Assembly: GCA_945861225.1 (NCBI GenBank)
Contig: CAMATU010000010.1
Span: forward strand, 1-38,865
Length of the DNA: 38,865 nucleotides
Direction of reading: 5' to 3'
DNA from: Klebsiella pneumoniae
GTDB taxonomy: Bacteria; Pseudomonadota; Gammaproteobacteria; Ga0077536
Within the stretch, counting starts at the first letter, position 1; every line of letters begins with the position of its first letter. A model generated the notes under the pieces. That model was not told the origin of the DNA. It was given only the letters and a program-made list of their open reading frames with translations, and did no database searches. Of the stretch, positions 7,209 through 15,808 are shown piece by piece. A program made the position numbers and the translations under genes.

Positions 7209-7778
7209 TCAGTGGTTCATGGCATACCAGATAACCACATAGGCCAGTGCGGCTGCAGTAAACCACCAAGTCGGTCGACGCCTGACGGCAACTTGCGGAC
7301 GGTTCGGTGGTGGCCGTTCGCCGGCCGGGGCAGTGCCTGGCTCGCCCACCAATTCTTCGAATTTCTGGAAAAATTCGCCAGCCAGTTTCTGCGCCGCGCG
7401 ATCAACCAGCGAGCCGCCCAATTGGCCGAGCTTGCCACCGATATCGGCTTTCACGCTGTAGGACAGCACCGTCGCGGCGCCATCCTCTGCCAGATGAACC
7501 TGGGCGCGTACCTTCGCAAACCCCGCCGGGCCACCTTTGCCTTCACCACTCAGGGTGTAACTTTCCGGCGCATGAATATCTGCCAAAGTGACGGCGCCTT
7601 TGAAGCGGGCGGATAGTGGACCGACTTTGGCCGCCACAGTGGCCGTGAATTCGGTGGGCGATAGTGCCGCCAATTCTTCGCAGCCGGGAATGGCCTGCTT
7701 CAATATTTCAGGATCGTTCAAGGCACTGAACACCCGTGTGCGGGGTGCGTTGATGCGGATTTCGTCTTTGAGTTCCAT
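7209..7778 (-). CDS. coxG: CoxG-like SRPBCC membrane-anchoring protein
   Basis: A 189-residue protein: an SRPBCC (START-like) domain at about 1-145, starting MELKDEIRINAP with the family block LNDPEILKQAIPGCEEL, and GPLSARFKGAVTL. A proline-rich linker (PAGERPPPNRP) follows, then a single C-terminal hydrophobic helix (WWFTAAALAYVVIWYAM). CoxG proteins anchor Mo-hydroxylases to the membrane and may deliver electrons to quinones, matching its place after the large-subunit gene. The start at 7778 has a modest GGATGG site; the frame extends upstream into a repeat, which is not homologous. A palindromic repeat separates it from the large subunit, so it may have its own promoter or be expressed by read-through. 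Confidence 0.88.
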   Translation of the reverse strand: MELKDEIRINAPRTRVFSALNDPEILKQAIPGCEELAALSPTEFTATVAAKVGPLSARFKGAVTLADIHAPESYTLSGEGKGGPAGFAKVRAQVHLAEDGAATVLSYSVKADIGGKLGQLGGSLVDRAAQKLAGEFFQKFEELVGEPGTAPAGERPPPNRPQVAVRRRPTWWFTAAALAYVVIWYAMNH

Positions 7779-7827
7779 CGTTCCATCCGTTTTTGGCAGC
7801 TTAGGAAAGGCGAGTACCCGGTATCGC

Positions 7828-7898
7828 ATAGGTCGGATAAGCGTAGCGTCATCCGACGATTGGCGGCGGATGACGCCCTCCGGGCTTATCCGCCCTAT
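7828..7898. repeat. Dispersed palindromic repeat between coxL- and coxG-like genes
   Basis: The left arm 7828-7857 (ATAGGTCGGATAAGC ... CGTCATCCGAC) and the right arm 7865-7898 (GGCGGATGACG ... GCTTATCCGCCCTAT) are near-complete reverse complements with a short loop. The GGATAAG/CATCC composition recalls enterobacterial-type REP/PU repeats. It is a different family from those at 2614 and 6488. It lies inside the Mo-hydroxylase operon and may modulate read-through to coxG. Confidence 0.8.
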
Positions 7899-7924
7899 AA
7901 ATTTCGGTATATCAACGGGCGTGC

Positions 7925-10327
7925 CTATTTGGCGCCGGCTTCCTGCAGCTTGCGCCAAATCACATTCGGCCGAATCGGCAGTTCTGTAATCTCGATATTG
8001 AACGGGCTTAGCGCATCACACAGCGCGTTACACAGTGCGCCAGACACCGCGCTCGGCCTTCCTTCGCCGATCCCACGAGTGCCCAAAGGCGTATGCGGAC
8101 ACGGCGTAGAGGCATAGGTCACTTTGATATCCGGCACGTCGGCCGCCGTCGCTAGTTTGTAATGTTCAAAATCGGCGGTCATTTGTTGACCCTGGTCGTT
8201 GTAGATGAACTCCTCAAAGATGGCATTCGAGAGCCCTTGCACGATTGCGCCATGCATCTGGCCATCCACGATCATAGGGTTGATCACATTGCCCACATCT
8301 TCAGACGTGAGCCACTTCAGGATTTTGAAGTTACCGTTGGCGGTATCCACTTCCACCACGCAGACGTCGGCGTTAAAACAAATCATCGGTTTGGCCGCTT
8401 CGAAGAATGCGGTGGTTTCGAGTCCACCGACCTCCCCTTCCGGCAGATTGACCGGAAACATGATGATGCGCTCGACAATCTCGCGGAATGACTTGCGCTT
8501 TGAGGGATCACGCGAATACACCACTTCGCCATTGGTAAAGGCGAATTCCTCCATCGTCGCGCGTACCCCAAGGTCATGTGCCAGCACGTGCGTGATTTTC
8601 TCGCGCAATTCATCGCAGGCTTTGCGCACCGCGCTCGCGAAATACGAACCCATGCGAGCACCAATGGTGCCTGAGCCGAACGGTGTCGTGCCGGTATCAC
8701 CAGTAGTAATGACGGTATCTTCTGGGCTGATGCCAAAGGTCGCGGCGACGATTTGCGAGATAGTGGTTTCGTGTCCCTGGCCACCGGGCGCATCGCCGCC
8801 GAGGATAAACACTTTGCCGCGCGGGTCGAGACGCACAGTGGCGGCGCCGTAACCCGGTTGATTCTCCATCGGCACCATGAGCTCCGAGGCAACACCAGAA
8901 AGTTCGACCCCACAGCCAAAGCCCATGCCGATGTAGCGCCCCTGCGCACGCGCAGCCGCCTGTTCGCGTCGGAAGCCAGGCAGATCGGCTTGTACCATCA
9001 AGTTATCCCATACCTTTAGAAAGTCTCCGCTATCGTAGTACTCGCCAGTGACCGAGGTGTACGGGAGCTTGGGTACAATATTTTTACGCCGAACATCCGC
9101 GGGCTCGAGGCCGCACTTACGCGCGACCATATCGACCGCGCGTTCCACCGCGAAGCGGGTCGGGAAATGGCCAAACGCGCGACACGGCGTCAAACAGGCC
9201 TTATTCGTAAACACGACCTTTAACTGCACATCCCCTAAGCCCCAGGTATAGGCGTTCGGCATTTCGATCGCGCCGAGGAAGGGCATCACGAAGCCCCAGT
9301 AGACCCCGATCTGACCAGTGCCGACATCTGCCACGCCGCGGTTGCGCAGCGCGAGCAATTTACCGTCCTTGCTGGCGGCCACTTCGAGCGCATTCACCTG
9401 ACCACGTTCCTGACCAATGCTCATCAACCCTTCATAACGCGATTCGATCCAGCGCACCGGCCGGCCGAGTTTGCGCGCCGCATAGGCCACGACCACGCTC
9501 TCGCGATAAAACGGCGCTTTCAGGCCGAACCCGCCGCCCATATCGCGCGGGGCGATTACGCGGACTTTCTCCGCCGGGATATCCAGAATGTCGGCGAAAG
9601 CTAGCCGATCAATGTGTGGCCGCTGCGTCGTGTTATAGACCGTCAGGCCATCCGACGGCGACCACTCGGCGAGCACGCCACGGGTTTCCATCGGCGTGGT
9701 GCCGGTGCGGTGTACACGGAATTTTTCGTTGATGACGATATCCGCGGACTGGAAAATTTTCTCTACCTCTACCTCGTTTTTGCGCTGTTCCTCCGCGGTG
9801 GCGCCGCCCGTGAAGGTCATCTCGAACATGAGGTTGTCGGCTTCTTCGTCGTGCACCTTGGTCGAACCCGGCACCTGTGCGGCGTCCGTGTCGAGCACCG
9901 GCGGCAACTCTTCGTAATCGACAACCACCAACTCGGCGGCATCCTCGGCCACATACTTATCGCGCGCAATAATCATGGCCACCGGATCGCCATGGAACTT
10001 TACTTTGTCGACGGCAAGCCCGTAGTACAGCGGATACTTTGCCGGCAGATTCGGCAGCAACACCGGCTGGCGCATCGATCGACAGTGAGTTTTCATTTCC
10101 TCGCCGGTGATGATCGCGACCACCCCAGGGAGCGCCGCCGCTTCACTGGTATCCACGCTTTTAATGCGCGCATGCGCGTAGTCGCTGCGCACGAAGGCCG
10201 CGTGCAGCATGCCGGGCAGCACGATATCGGCAACATACTTGCCGTGACCGGTGATTAGCCGAAGATCTTCCTTGCGCTCAAGGCGCGCGCCCATCCAGGA
10301 TTGAGTGTCTTTAATATTGGCAGCCAT
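7925..10327 (-). CDS. Molybdenum hydroxylase large (Mo-binding) subunit, CoxL/XdhB family, atypical active-site loop
   Basis: An 800-residue large subunit of the xanthine oxidase superfamily. It binds the Mo-pterin-cytosine cofactor and hydroxylates its substrate with water. Seen: an aldehyde-oxidase-type N-terminal domain (WMGARLERKEDLRLITG), the Mo-cofactor loop DMGGGFGLK (262-270), GDAPGGQGHETT (511-522) and the catalytic Glu755 in GTRGIGEG. At the loop that defines form I (AYxCSFR) or form II (AYRGAGR) CO dehydrogenases it has TPCRAFGHF (380-388). True CO oxidation is therefore unlikely. AGGAGG precedes the ATG by 6 nt. It lies 9 bp after the small-subunit gene. No cofactor-maturation gene (XdhC, CoxD/E) is present here. 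Substrate unknown. Confidence 0.92.
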   Translation of the reverse strand: MAANIKDTQSWMGARLERKEDLRLITGHGKYVADIVLPGMLHAAFVRSDYAHARIKSVDTSEAAALPGVVAIITGEEMKTHCRSMRQPVLLPNLPAKYPLYYGLAVDKVKFHGDPVAMIIARDKYVAEDAAELVVVDYEELPPVLDTDAAQVPGSTKVHDEEADNLMFEMTFTGGATAEEQRKNEVEVEKIFQSADIVINEKFRVHRTGTTPMETRGVLAEWSPSDGLTVYNTTQRPHIDRLAFADILDIPAEKVRVIAPRDMGGGFGLKAPFYRESVVVAYAARKLGRPVRWIESRYEGLMSIGQERGQVNALEVAASKDGKLLALRNRGVADVGTGQIGVYWGFVMPFLGAIEMPNAYTWGLGDVQLKVVFTNKACLTPCRAFGHFPTRFAVERAVDMVARKCGLEPADVRRKNIVPKLPYTSVTGEYYDSGDFLKVWDNLMVQADLPGFRREQAAARAQGRYIGMGFGCGVELSGVASELMVPMENQPGYGAATVRLDPRGKVFILGGDAPGGQGHETTISQIVAATFGISPEDTVITTGDTGTTPFGSGTIGARMGSYFASAVRKACDELREKITHVLAHDLGVRATMEEFAFTNGEVVYSRDPSKRKSFREIVERIIMFPVNLPEGEVGGLETTAFFEAAKPMICFNADVCVVEVDTANGNFKILKWLTSEDVGNVINPMIVDGQMHGAIVQGLSNAIFEEFIYNDQGQQMTADFEHYKLATAADVPDIKVTYASTPCPHTPLGTRGIGEGRPSAVSGALCNALCDALSPFNIEITELPIRPNVIWRKLQEAGAK

Positions 10328-10336
10328 CGTCGCCTC

Positions 10337-10804
10337 CTAGCGCACAGCTTTCGCGGCCGCACGCACGGCGTCCACGATATGCACATAGCCGGTGCAGCGG
10401 CATAGATTGCCGACCAGCCCGTGCCGAATTTCGTCATCGGTGGGATCAGGGTTTTTCTGCAGAAACTCCGTCATGTTCATCAGAATGCCGGGTGTACAAA
10501 AGCCGCATTGCAAGCCATGGTGCGCCTTGAAGGCTTTCTGCAGCGGGGTCAGTTGGTCGCCGTTGGCCAGGCCTTCGACCGTCGTAATGTGATGCCCATC
10601 GGCTTGCACCGCAAGCAGCATGCAGCTCTTGATCGCCTCGCCATCAAGCTGCACCGTGCAAGCCCCACACACCCCCTCATAGGTACAGCTGACATGGGTG
10701 CCGGTGAGCGCACATCGCTCGCGAATGAAATCCACCAGCAGCATGCGCACCGGCACTGCTTCGTCAAACCGCTCGCCATTGATCGTGACTGAAATATTTT
10801 TCAT
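10337..10804 (-). CDS. Molybdenum hydroxylase [2Fe-2S] small subunit, CoxS family
   Basis: A 155-residue electron-transfer subunit with two [2Fe-2S] domains. The plant-ferredoxin-like cluster uses C40, C46, C49 and C61 (HVSCTYEGVCGACTV, later KSC). The second, helical cluster uses C100, C103, C135 and C137 (CGFCTPGILM and NLCRCTGY). The first two cysteines are five residues apart, where the usual pattern has four (for example GCEHGVCGAC). All eight ligands are present. AGGT lies 7 nt before the ATG. Its ends are 3 bp from the FAD-subunit gene and 9 bp from the large-subunit gene, so the three are one transcript and one enzyme. Confidence 0.93.
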   Translation of the reverse strand: MKNISVTINGERFDEAVPVRMLLVDFIRERCALTGTHVSCTYEGVCGACTVQLDGEAIKSCMLLAVQADGHHITTVEGLANGDQLTPLQKAFKAHHGLQCGFCTPGILMNMTEFLQKNPDPTDDEIRHGLVGNLCRCTGYVHIVDAVRAAAKAVR

Positions 10805-10807
10805 GAC

Positions 10808-11680
10808 TTAACCTCGCGCCCGCGCAAACGCGCTGGCCGCCACTTCCCGCCCAAGGGTCCGAATGAGTTGTTGACGGTAGGCCGTATCGGCCCATTGATC
10901 GCTCTGCGCGCTCACCGAAGCGACCACCGCTTCAAGCGCGCGCTCGATGGCGGCAAGGTCACCCACTGAGCCAGCCAGCAAGCGCTCGCCAGCTGGCGCG
11001 CGCTGGGCACCGGCCGCAAGTCCGGCGAGCGCGATCCGCGCCGCCGTGCATTGACCGGCAGCATCCACCGTGACTTTCATACACACACCGACCACCGGCA
11101 GCGCATCCGTCACGAGTCCCCACTTCTTGTAAGCGCTGCCCGTGCGTGGGGCGTGCGGGAAACTGATCGCAGTCAGGATTTCATCCTCCGCGCGCGCCGT
11201 CTCCAGCGGTGCGATAAGAAAGTCGTCCGCCTTTACTTCACGGGTGGCCCCGGCCGAGTTCAACAAATGCATACTGCCATCGAGCCCTAAGGTAACCGCC
11301 GGTAAGCACGACGCCAGATAGTTCCAGCAACAACTGCCACCGATGGTGCCGCGATTCCGCACCTGGCGATCGCCAACATGCTGGGCCGCATCGCGCAGCG
11401 CCGCATAAGCCGGGCCGATCGTGCGATCCTCCGCCAGCTCGACATACCGCGTCATCGCGCCAATGCGCAACACAGGCGTGGTGGTGACTCCCTTGAGTTC
11501 GGTAATCGCCTGCAGATCGACCACGCAGCGCGGGCGCACCAGACGCGATTTGATCGCCTGCATGACGCTTTGGCCGCCGGCCAGGAAGATCGCCTCGCCA
11601 CTCGCAAATTTACTGAGCGCGGCAACTGCCTCAGCCAAGCTACGCGGACGCAAATACTCTTCGATGACCGCTGGATACAT
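10808..11680 (-). CDS. Molybdenum hydroxylase FAD-binding medium subunit, CoxM family
   Basis: A 290-residue FAD subunit that passes electrons from the [2Fe-2S] clusters to an acceptor. The FAD-binding PCMH fold is marked by LAGGQSVMQAIKSRL (about 34-48) and GTIGGSCCWNYLASCLPAV (about 111-129). The second block normally reads TIGGSLAHADPAAELPA, so the flavin loop here is unusual and has three cysteines (two adjacent). A CO-dehydrogenase-type C-terminal domain follows. GAGGAGG precedes the ATG by 9 nt. It is the first gene of the minus-strand operon, divergent from the catabolic operon that starts at 11967. A medium-small-large order is standard for this family. Confidence 0.9.
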   Translation of the reverse strand: MYPAVIEEYLRPRSLAEAVAALSKFASGEAIFLAGGQSVMQAIKSRLVRPRCVVDLQAITELKGVTTTPVLRIGAMTRYVELAEDRTIGPAYAALRDAAQHVGDRQVRNRGTIGGSCCWNYLASCLPAVTLGLDGSMHLLNSAGATREVKADDFLIAPLETARAEDEILTAISFPHAPRTGSAYKKWGLVTDALPVVGVCMKVTVDAAGQCTAARIALAGLAAGAQRAPAGERLLAGSVGDLAAIERALEAVVASVSAQSDQWADTAYRQQLIRTLGREVAASAFARARG

Positions 11681-11966
11681 GAAGCTGACCTCCTCACCGG
11701 GCCGTTAATGATTGCCGCGCTGTGGCTCGCCGCGGGCCGCCATGAAGAGAATGGCATAATATTTTATTTATCGCACGCTTAATAAGCACACAAAAGAAAT
11801 TCCGCCGATTATGGATTAATAGGCGCGAAAAGGCGGCCTGAAAGGTTTTTATTGTCTTCTAATAATCGATCGCTCATCATTAATGTAGTCCTGACGGCAG
11901 AGCGTGGACTACTTTGGAGCTTAGCCACGCGGCGTGGGCGGCGACAGTGCGAACGAGGAAATTGAA
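11681..11966. promoter_or_regulatory. Divergent control region with a GTAGTCC/GGACTAC inverted repeat
   Basis: This 286-bp AT-richer stretch separates the Mo-hydroxylase operon (minus) from the SMP-30 operon (plus), so it must hold both promoters. At 11885-11912 the 7-bp arms GTAGTCC and GGACTAC are perfect reverse complements with 14 bp between. The half-site centres are 21 bp apart, two helical turns, as expected for a dimeric regulator. The TetR gene at the end of the plus operon is the obvious candidate. No -35/-10 pair convinced me. Confidence 0.45.
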
Positions 11967-12881
11967 ATGCATTACACCATCGAGTGCGTGGCGGCGGACG
12001 GCAACGAACTTGGCGAAGGCCCGCTGTGGGACGTGGAGGAAGGCGTTCTCTATTGGGTCGACGGGACCGGTCGTCGGGTGGGCAAACCCTCCATCTGGCG
12101 ACTCGATCCGCGCACCGGAAAAACTCGCCATTGGTCGCTCGATCACGATGTGGGCGCGATGGCGCTGCGGGCCGGTGGTGGTGCCGTGCTGGCACTCGAC
12201 GATGGATTTTATTTCTTCGACTTTGACAGCTCACAGCTGGAATTGATCACGCACATTGATGCGGAACAGCCCCGTTCACGACTCAACGATGGCAAATGCG
12301 ATCGCCGCGGGCGCTTCATCGCCGGGGCCATGGACGATCAGGAGGAGCTGAAAATCTGCGGCCTCTGGCGACTTGACCCTGATCTCAAGGTAACTCAGAT
12401 CGATCGCGACATCATCTGCTCCAACGGTCCCTGCTGGAGCCCCGACGACCGTACCTTCTATTTCGCAGATACCTTCCAACAGACGATGTGGGCCTACGAC
12501 TACGATCTCGCCACCGGTGCCGTCGCGCGCAAGCGTGACTTCGCCTCAACCAAGAACGAAACAGGTTTTTTTGATGGCTCGACGGTGGATGCCGAAGGTT
12601 GTGTATGGAACGCGCTGGTGATTGGCGGCGAACTCATTCGCTACACGCCGGAGGGCGAGATCGAGCGGCGGATTGGGATGCCGGTCAGAAATATCACCAG
12701 CCTGAATTTCGGCGGCCCGAATTTGGATGAACTCTATGTCACTTCGATGGCCCGCGTGCGCCACCCCGCCGTACACGAACATTTTGCCAAACAGGTCAAA
12801 CCGCAATTCGGGGCCGGGAGCCTCTTTCGCATTCGGGGACTTGGCATACAAGGGATCCCTGAACCTCGGTTCGCCGGTTAG
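11967..12881 (+). CDS. SMP-30/gluconolactonase/LRE-family protein
   Basis: A 304-residue six-bladed beta-propeller of the SMP-30 family, which hydrolyses sugar or other lactones using one divalent metal. The metal ligands match the family: E17 (GEGPLW), N153 (SNGPCWSPD) and D203 (FFDGSTVDAEG). RLNDGKCDRRGRF (around 105-117) is the substrate-side signature. The ATG at 11967 has GAGGA 7-8 nt upstream; an earlier in-frame ATG at 11934 lacks homology. It is the first gene of a plus-strand operon (lactonase, HisD-like, decarboxylase-like, SDR, TetR). In this setting it probably opens a lactone intermediate; which one is unknown. Confidence 0.9.
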   Translation: MHYTIECVAADGNELGEGPLWDVEEGVLYWVDGTGRRVGKPSIWRLDPRTGKTRHWSLDHDVGAMALRAGGGAVLALDDGFYFFDFDSSQLELITHIDAEQPRSRLNDGKCDRRGRFIAGAMDDQEELKICGLWRLDPDLKVTQIDRDIICSNGPCWSPDDRTFYFADTFQQTMWAYDYDLATGAVARKRDFASTKNETGFFDGSTVDAEGCVWNALVIGGELIRYTPEGEIERRIGMPVRNITSLNFGGPNLDELYVTSMARVRHPAVHEHFAKQVKPQFGAGSLFRIRGLGIQGIPEPRFAG

Positions 12882-12905
12882 CGCCAACTGCAGAGGATTA
12901 TTCCC

Positions 12906-14192
12906 ATGCTTACTACACTTAAAGCGGGCCGCTCGCTCGCACTCAAAAAAGAGGACGATGCGCAGATCCGCACCACGGTCGAACAGATGCTGGCCGCTAT
13001 CGAAGCCAATGGGGAGGTGGCGGTTCGAGCCTACTCCAAAAAACTCGATGATTGGTCTCCGCCGGCATTTCGACTGAGTGCCGCAGAAATCGCCGCCTGC
13101 ATCAGTTCGCTCCCAGCGCGTACCTTGGACGATATCCGCTACGCGCAAGCTCAGATTCGCCGCTTTGCCCAAATTCAACTGCTAGCGCTGCGCGAGGTCG
13201 AAGTCGAAACCATTCCTGGCGTGGTACTCGGACATAAAAACATTCCCGTGAATTCCGTCGGCTGTTACGTGCCGGGTGGCAAGTACCCCATGGTGGCCTC
13301 TGCGCACATGAGTGTGCTGACGGCTAAAGTGGCGGGCGTGAAGCGCGTGATCGCTGCCACCCCGCCGTACCAGGGGCAGCCTGAGCCCGCGACCATTGCG
13401 GCGATGGCGCTGGCGGGTGCCGACGAAATTTATGTGCTCGGCGGCGTGCAAGCGGTGGCGATGATGGCGCTCGGCACCGAGCAGGTTGCGCCAGTCGATA
13501 TGTTGGTGGGACCCGGCAATGCCTATGTCGCCGAGGCCAAGCGACAACTGTTCGGGCGGGTGGGTATCGATCTCCTGGCGGGACCCACTGAAACCCTGAT
13601 CATCTGTGATGACACTGTGGATGCGGAATTAGTCGCGGTCGATTTGCTTGGCCAAGCGGAGCATGGGCCAACCTCCCCGGCCATCTGCGTGACCACCTCG
13701 CGGCGAATTGCTGAGGCGCTGCCAGCCGCCATTGAGACAGTCCTTGCGCGGCTCGACACCGCACCAGTAGCGCACATCGCCTGGCGCGACTACGGCGAAA
13801 TCATTCTCTGTGATAGCGATGAGGAGATGCTCCTTGAAGGCGAGCGCATTTGTTCGGAGCATGTCCAGGTTATGACTGCCAATCCCGATTGGTTCCTGCA
13901 TCGCATGACAAACTACGGCGCGCTGTTCCTCGGGGCGCGCACCAATGTGGCCTACGGCGACAAGGTCATCGGCACTAATCACACCTTGCCGACGCGCAGA
14001 GCCGGACGCTTCACGGGCGGCCTATGGGTCGGCAAATTCATCAAGACACACACCTACCAACGAATCTTAAGCGACGCAGCAGCGGTCGAGATCGGCGAAT
14101 ACTGCTCACGCCTGTGCGCGATTGAGCACTTCTCCGGGCATCAGGAGCAAGCCGATATTCGCGTCCGACGCCTAAAAAAATCTGGCGATTAG
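12906..14192 (+). CDS. Histidinol-dehydrogenase family NAD-dependent alcohol dehydrogenase (catabolic paralogue)
   Basis: A 428-residue HisD-family protein. All key residues of histidinol dehydrogenase are kept: Zn ligands Q250, H253 (GQAEHG), D352 and H412; catalytic E318-H319 (ICSEHVQV); and H359 in GTNHTLPT. So four-electron oxidation of an alcohol through an aldehyde to an acid is chemically plausible. No other his gene is nearby. Neighbours are a lactonase, a decarboxylase-like protein and an SDR, as seen for catabolic paralogues such as the sulfopropanediol dehydrogenase HpsN. GAGGA precedes the ATG by 8 nt and 24 bp separate it from the lactonase gene. It is probably not the biosynthetic enzyme; the substrate is unknown. 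Confidence 0.88.
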   Translation: MLTTLKAGRSLALKKEDDAQIRTTVEQMLAAIEANGEVAVRAYSKKLDDWSPPAFRLSAAEIAACISSLPARTLDDIRYAQAQIRRFAQIQLLALREVEVETIPGVVLGHKNIPVNSVGCYVPGGKYPMVASAHMSVLTAKVAGVKRVIAATPPYQGQPEPATIAAMALAGADEIYVLGGVQAVAMMALGTEQVAPVDMLVGPGNAYVAEAKRQLFGRVGIDLLAGPTETLIICDDTVDAELVAVDLLGQAEHGPTSPAICVTTSRRIAEALPAAIETVLARLDTAPVAHIAWRDYGEIILCDSDEEMLLEGERICSEHVQVMTANPDWFLHRMTNYGALFLGARTNVAYGDKVIGTNHTLPTRRAGRFTGGLWVGKFIKTHTYQRILSDAAAVEIGEYCSRLCAIEHFSGHQEQADIRVRRLKKSGD

Positions 14193-14202
14193 GAGATCAG
14201 CA

Positions 14203-15048
14203 ATGAGTTACAGTTTCATTCCAAACGCACGTTATCGCATGCCGACCCATTTCGGTCCGATGTATGGGCCGCGCAATCTCCCTGCGCATATCAAGCTTGA
14301 TCACACGCAATTTCCGGTCTCGACCACCGTGACGTATCGGTTTCTCTCTGACCGTGCAGCGCTTGAAGCCCACTTGCCGCCGGGCTTCGAGCTCGCCGGC
14401 GAGCCGGTGGTCTCAATTGACATCGCCTATGTCACCCAGATTCCGTGGCTCGCCGGGCGCGGCTACAATCTCGCACTCATTTCCTGGCCGGCGACTTTTC
14501 GTGGCCAACGCGATGTGGAAACTGGTCGCTTCGCGGCCGTACTTTTTGAGAATTTTGCCGATCCCATTCTCACCGGCCGCGATGAGCTTGGGCATCCCAA
14601 GATCTATTGCGAGATCCCCCCGCTCATCGTCACCGCTGATGCGTGCATCGCGCGGTTAGCGTGGGATGGCTGCGAGTTTCTGCGGATCGCCGTGACCAAT
14701 TTATCGAGCACCAAACCCAGCGATGCGGATGAGCGATTCCCTACCGGCGGTTGGCTGCAATGGAAGTACATCCCTGGCACGCCTCATACCGCAGGTCCAG
14801 ACGCGAGCTATCCCACTCATTCCCCTGATCCGCTGGCCGCCGAGGTTCACTCAAACATCACGGTCGATGCACGCCATTACGGCGAGGGCCTTCTGACCCG
14901 CCAGCATGTGCGTTGGGAGGACATGCCGACGGTTTTTAATGTTGCCAATGGCATTGCTGATCTGCCGCACTTAGAGCCGCGGCTCGCGGTCGTCACCCGC
15001 ACCCACGGCTGGATTGGGGACGTGGGCGATACGCGGCGCCTGGCTTGA
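14203..15048 (+). CDS. Acetoacetate decarboxylase-family protein
   Basis: A 281-residue protein with the family core FENFADPILTGRDELGHPK (115-133). K133 corresponds to the Schiff-base lysine of acetoacetate decarboxylase, with E116 and R126 close by in sequence. The N-terminal half has the usual LPPGFELAGEPVVSIDIAYV block. The family includes decarboxylases and also Schiff-base aldolase/dehydratase variants, so decarboxylation of a beta-keto acid is likely but not proved. AGGAG lies just upstream of the ATG, 10 bp after the HisD-like gene and 3 bp before the SDR gene, firmly inside the operon. Confidence 0.85.
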   Translation: MSYSFIPNARYRMPTHFGPMYGPRNLPAHIKLDHTQFPVSTTVTYRFLSDRAALEAHLPPGFELAGEPVVSIDIAYVTQIPWLAGRGYNLALISWPATFRGQRDVETGRFAAVLFENFADPILTGRDELGHPKIYCEIPPLIVTADACIARLAWDGCEFLRIAVTNLSSTKPSDADERFPTGGWLQWKYIPGTPHTAGPDASYPTHSPDPLAAEVHSNITVDARHYGEGLLTRQHVRWEDMPTVFNVANGIADLPHLEPRLAVVTRTHGWIGDVGDTRRLA

Positions 15049-15051
15049 ACG

Positions 15052-15801
15052 ATGAGCACCTCCCTGCACGGCCAGGTAGCCTTAGTCACCGGTGGCGCGG
15101 GCGGCATCGGTTCGGCAATCTGCCGGCGGCTCGCGGCTGCGGGCGCTAAGCTCGTCATCACTTTCCGCGAAAATCGGACTAGAGCGGAAGCATTGGTTGA
15201 GCAGCTACCTGGTGACGGACACTGGATCTCCCCTGCTTCCGTGCTGGACAGTCCTGCGCTCGCGGCCCTTGCGAACCAAATCGCGGCGCGGCATGGCCGG
15301 CTAGATGTCCTGGTCAACAATGCTGGCATTACCCGCGTGGTGCCGCACGCCGATTTAGATGCCTTGGACGACATCACGATCGACGCGATTTTCGCGACCA
15401 ACTGGCGCGGCGCGTTTGCCACCACCCGCGCCTGCCGCGCCTTGCTGGCGGCCAACGATGCTGGCGTAATCGTGAATATCTCTTCAATCGCAGGCAACAC
15501 TGCGGTGGGTAGCAATGTGGCCTAGAGTGCAAGCAAAGCGGCGATGGACAACCTGACACGTTCCTTAGCCCGCGCACTGGCACCGCAAATTCGCGTGCTC
15601 TCCATTGCGCCCGGCTGGGTAGCTGGGGAATACGCAACGCGCGCCGATCCGGCGTACCTGCAAACCCAGATCACACGCACGCCGCTCGGGCGAATTGCCA
15701 CGGCGGAGGACGTCGCCGAGGCGGTATTTGCCGCGTGCACGAGTTTACGGTTTACCACCGGCGCAATCATCCCGGTGGATGGTGGCCGCCCATTAAATTA
15801 A
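15052..15801 (+). pseudogene. Short-chain dehydrogenase/reductase, interrupted by TAG at the catalytic Tyr codon
   Basis: The reading frame encodes a 249-residue classical SDR (FabG-like). It has the NAD(P)-binding TGGAGGIG (13-20), NNAG, catalytic Ser in NISSIAG, and the C-terminal PGW...GxxIPVDGG end. At codon 158 (15523-15525) TAG stands where the invariant tyrosine of YxxxK belongs: NVA-stop-SASKAA. The same frame continues intact to the stop at 15801 and keeps the lysine at 162, so one base change explains everything. As written, translation gives a 157-residue fragment without Tyr or Lys, hence inactive. Possibilities are a recent nonsense mutation, a sequencing or assembly error, or amber suppression. 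It starts 3 bp after the decarboxylase-like gene. Confidence 0.9.
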
Positions 15802-15808
15802 ACCGCAC

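Noticed and set aside
9614-10258. A 214-codon open frame on the plus strand
   Set aside because: Antisense to the Mo-hydroxylase large subunit, rich in His and Arg in the way of shadow frames.
7209-11680. Aerobic CO dehydrogenase (CoxMSL)
   Set aside because: The large subunit lacks the AYxCSFR and AYRGAGR loops, so CO is an unlikely substrate.
12906-14192. Histidine biosynthesis gene hisD
   Set aside because: No his genes nearby and a strongly catabolic neighbourhood; treated as a paralogue.
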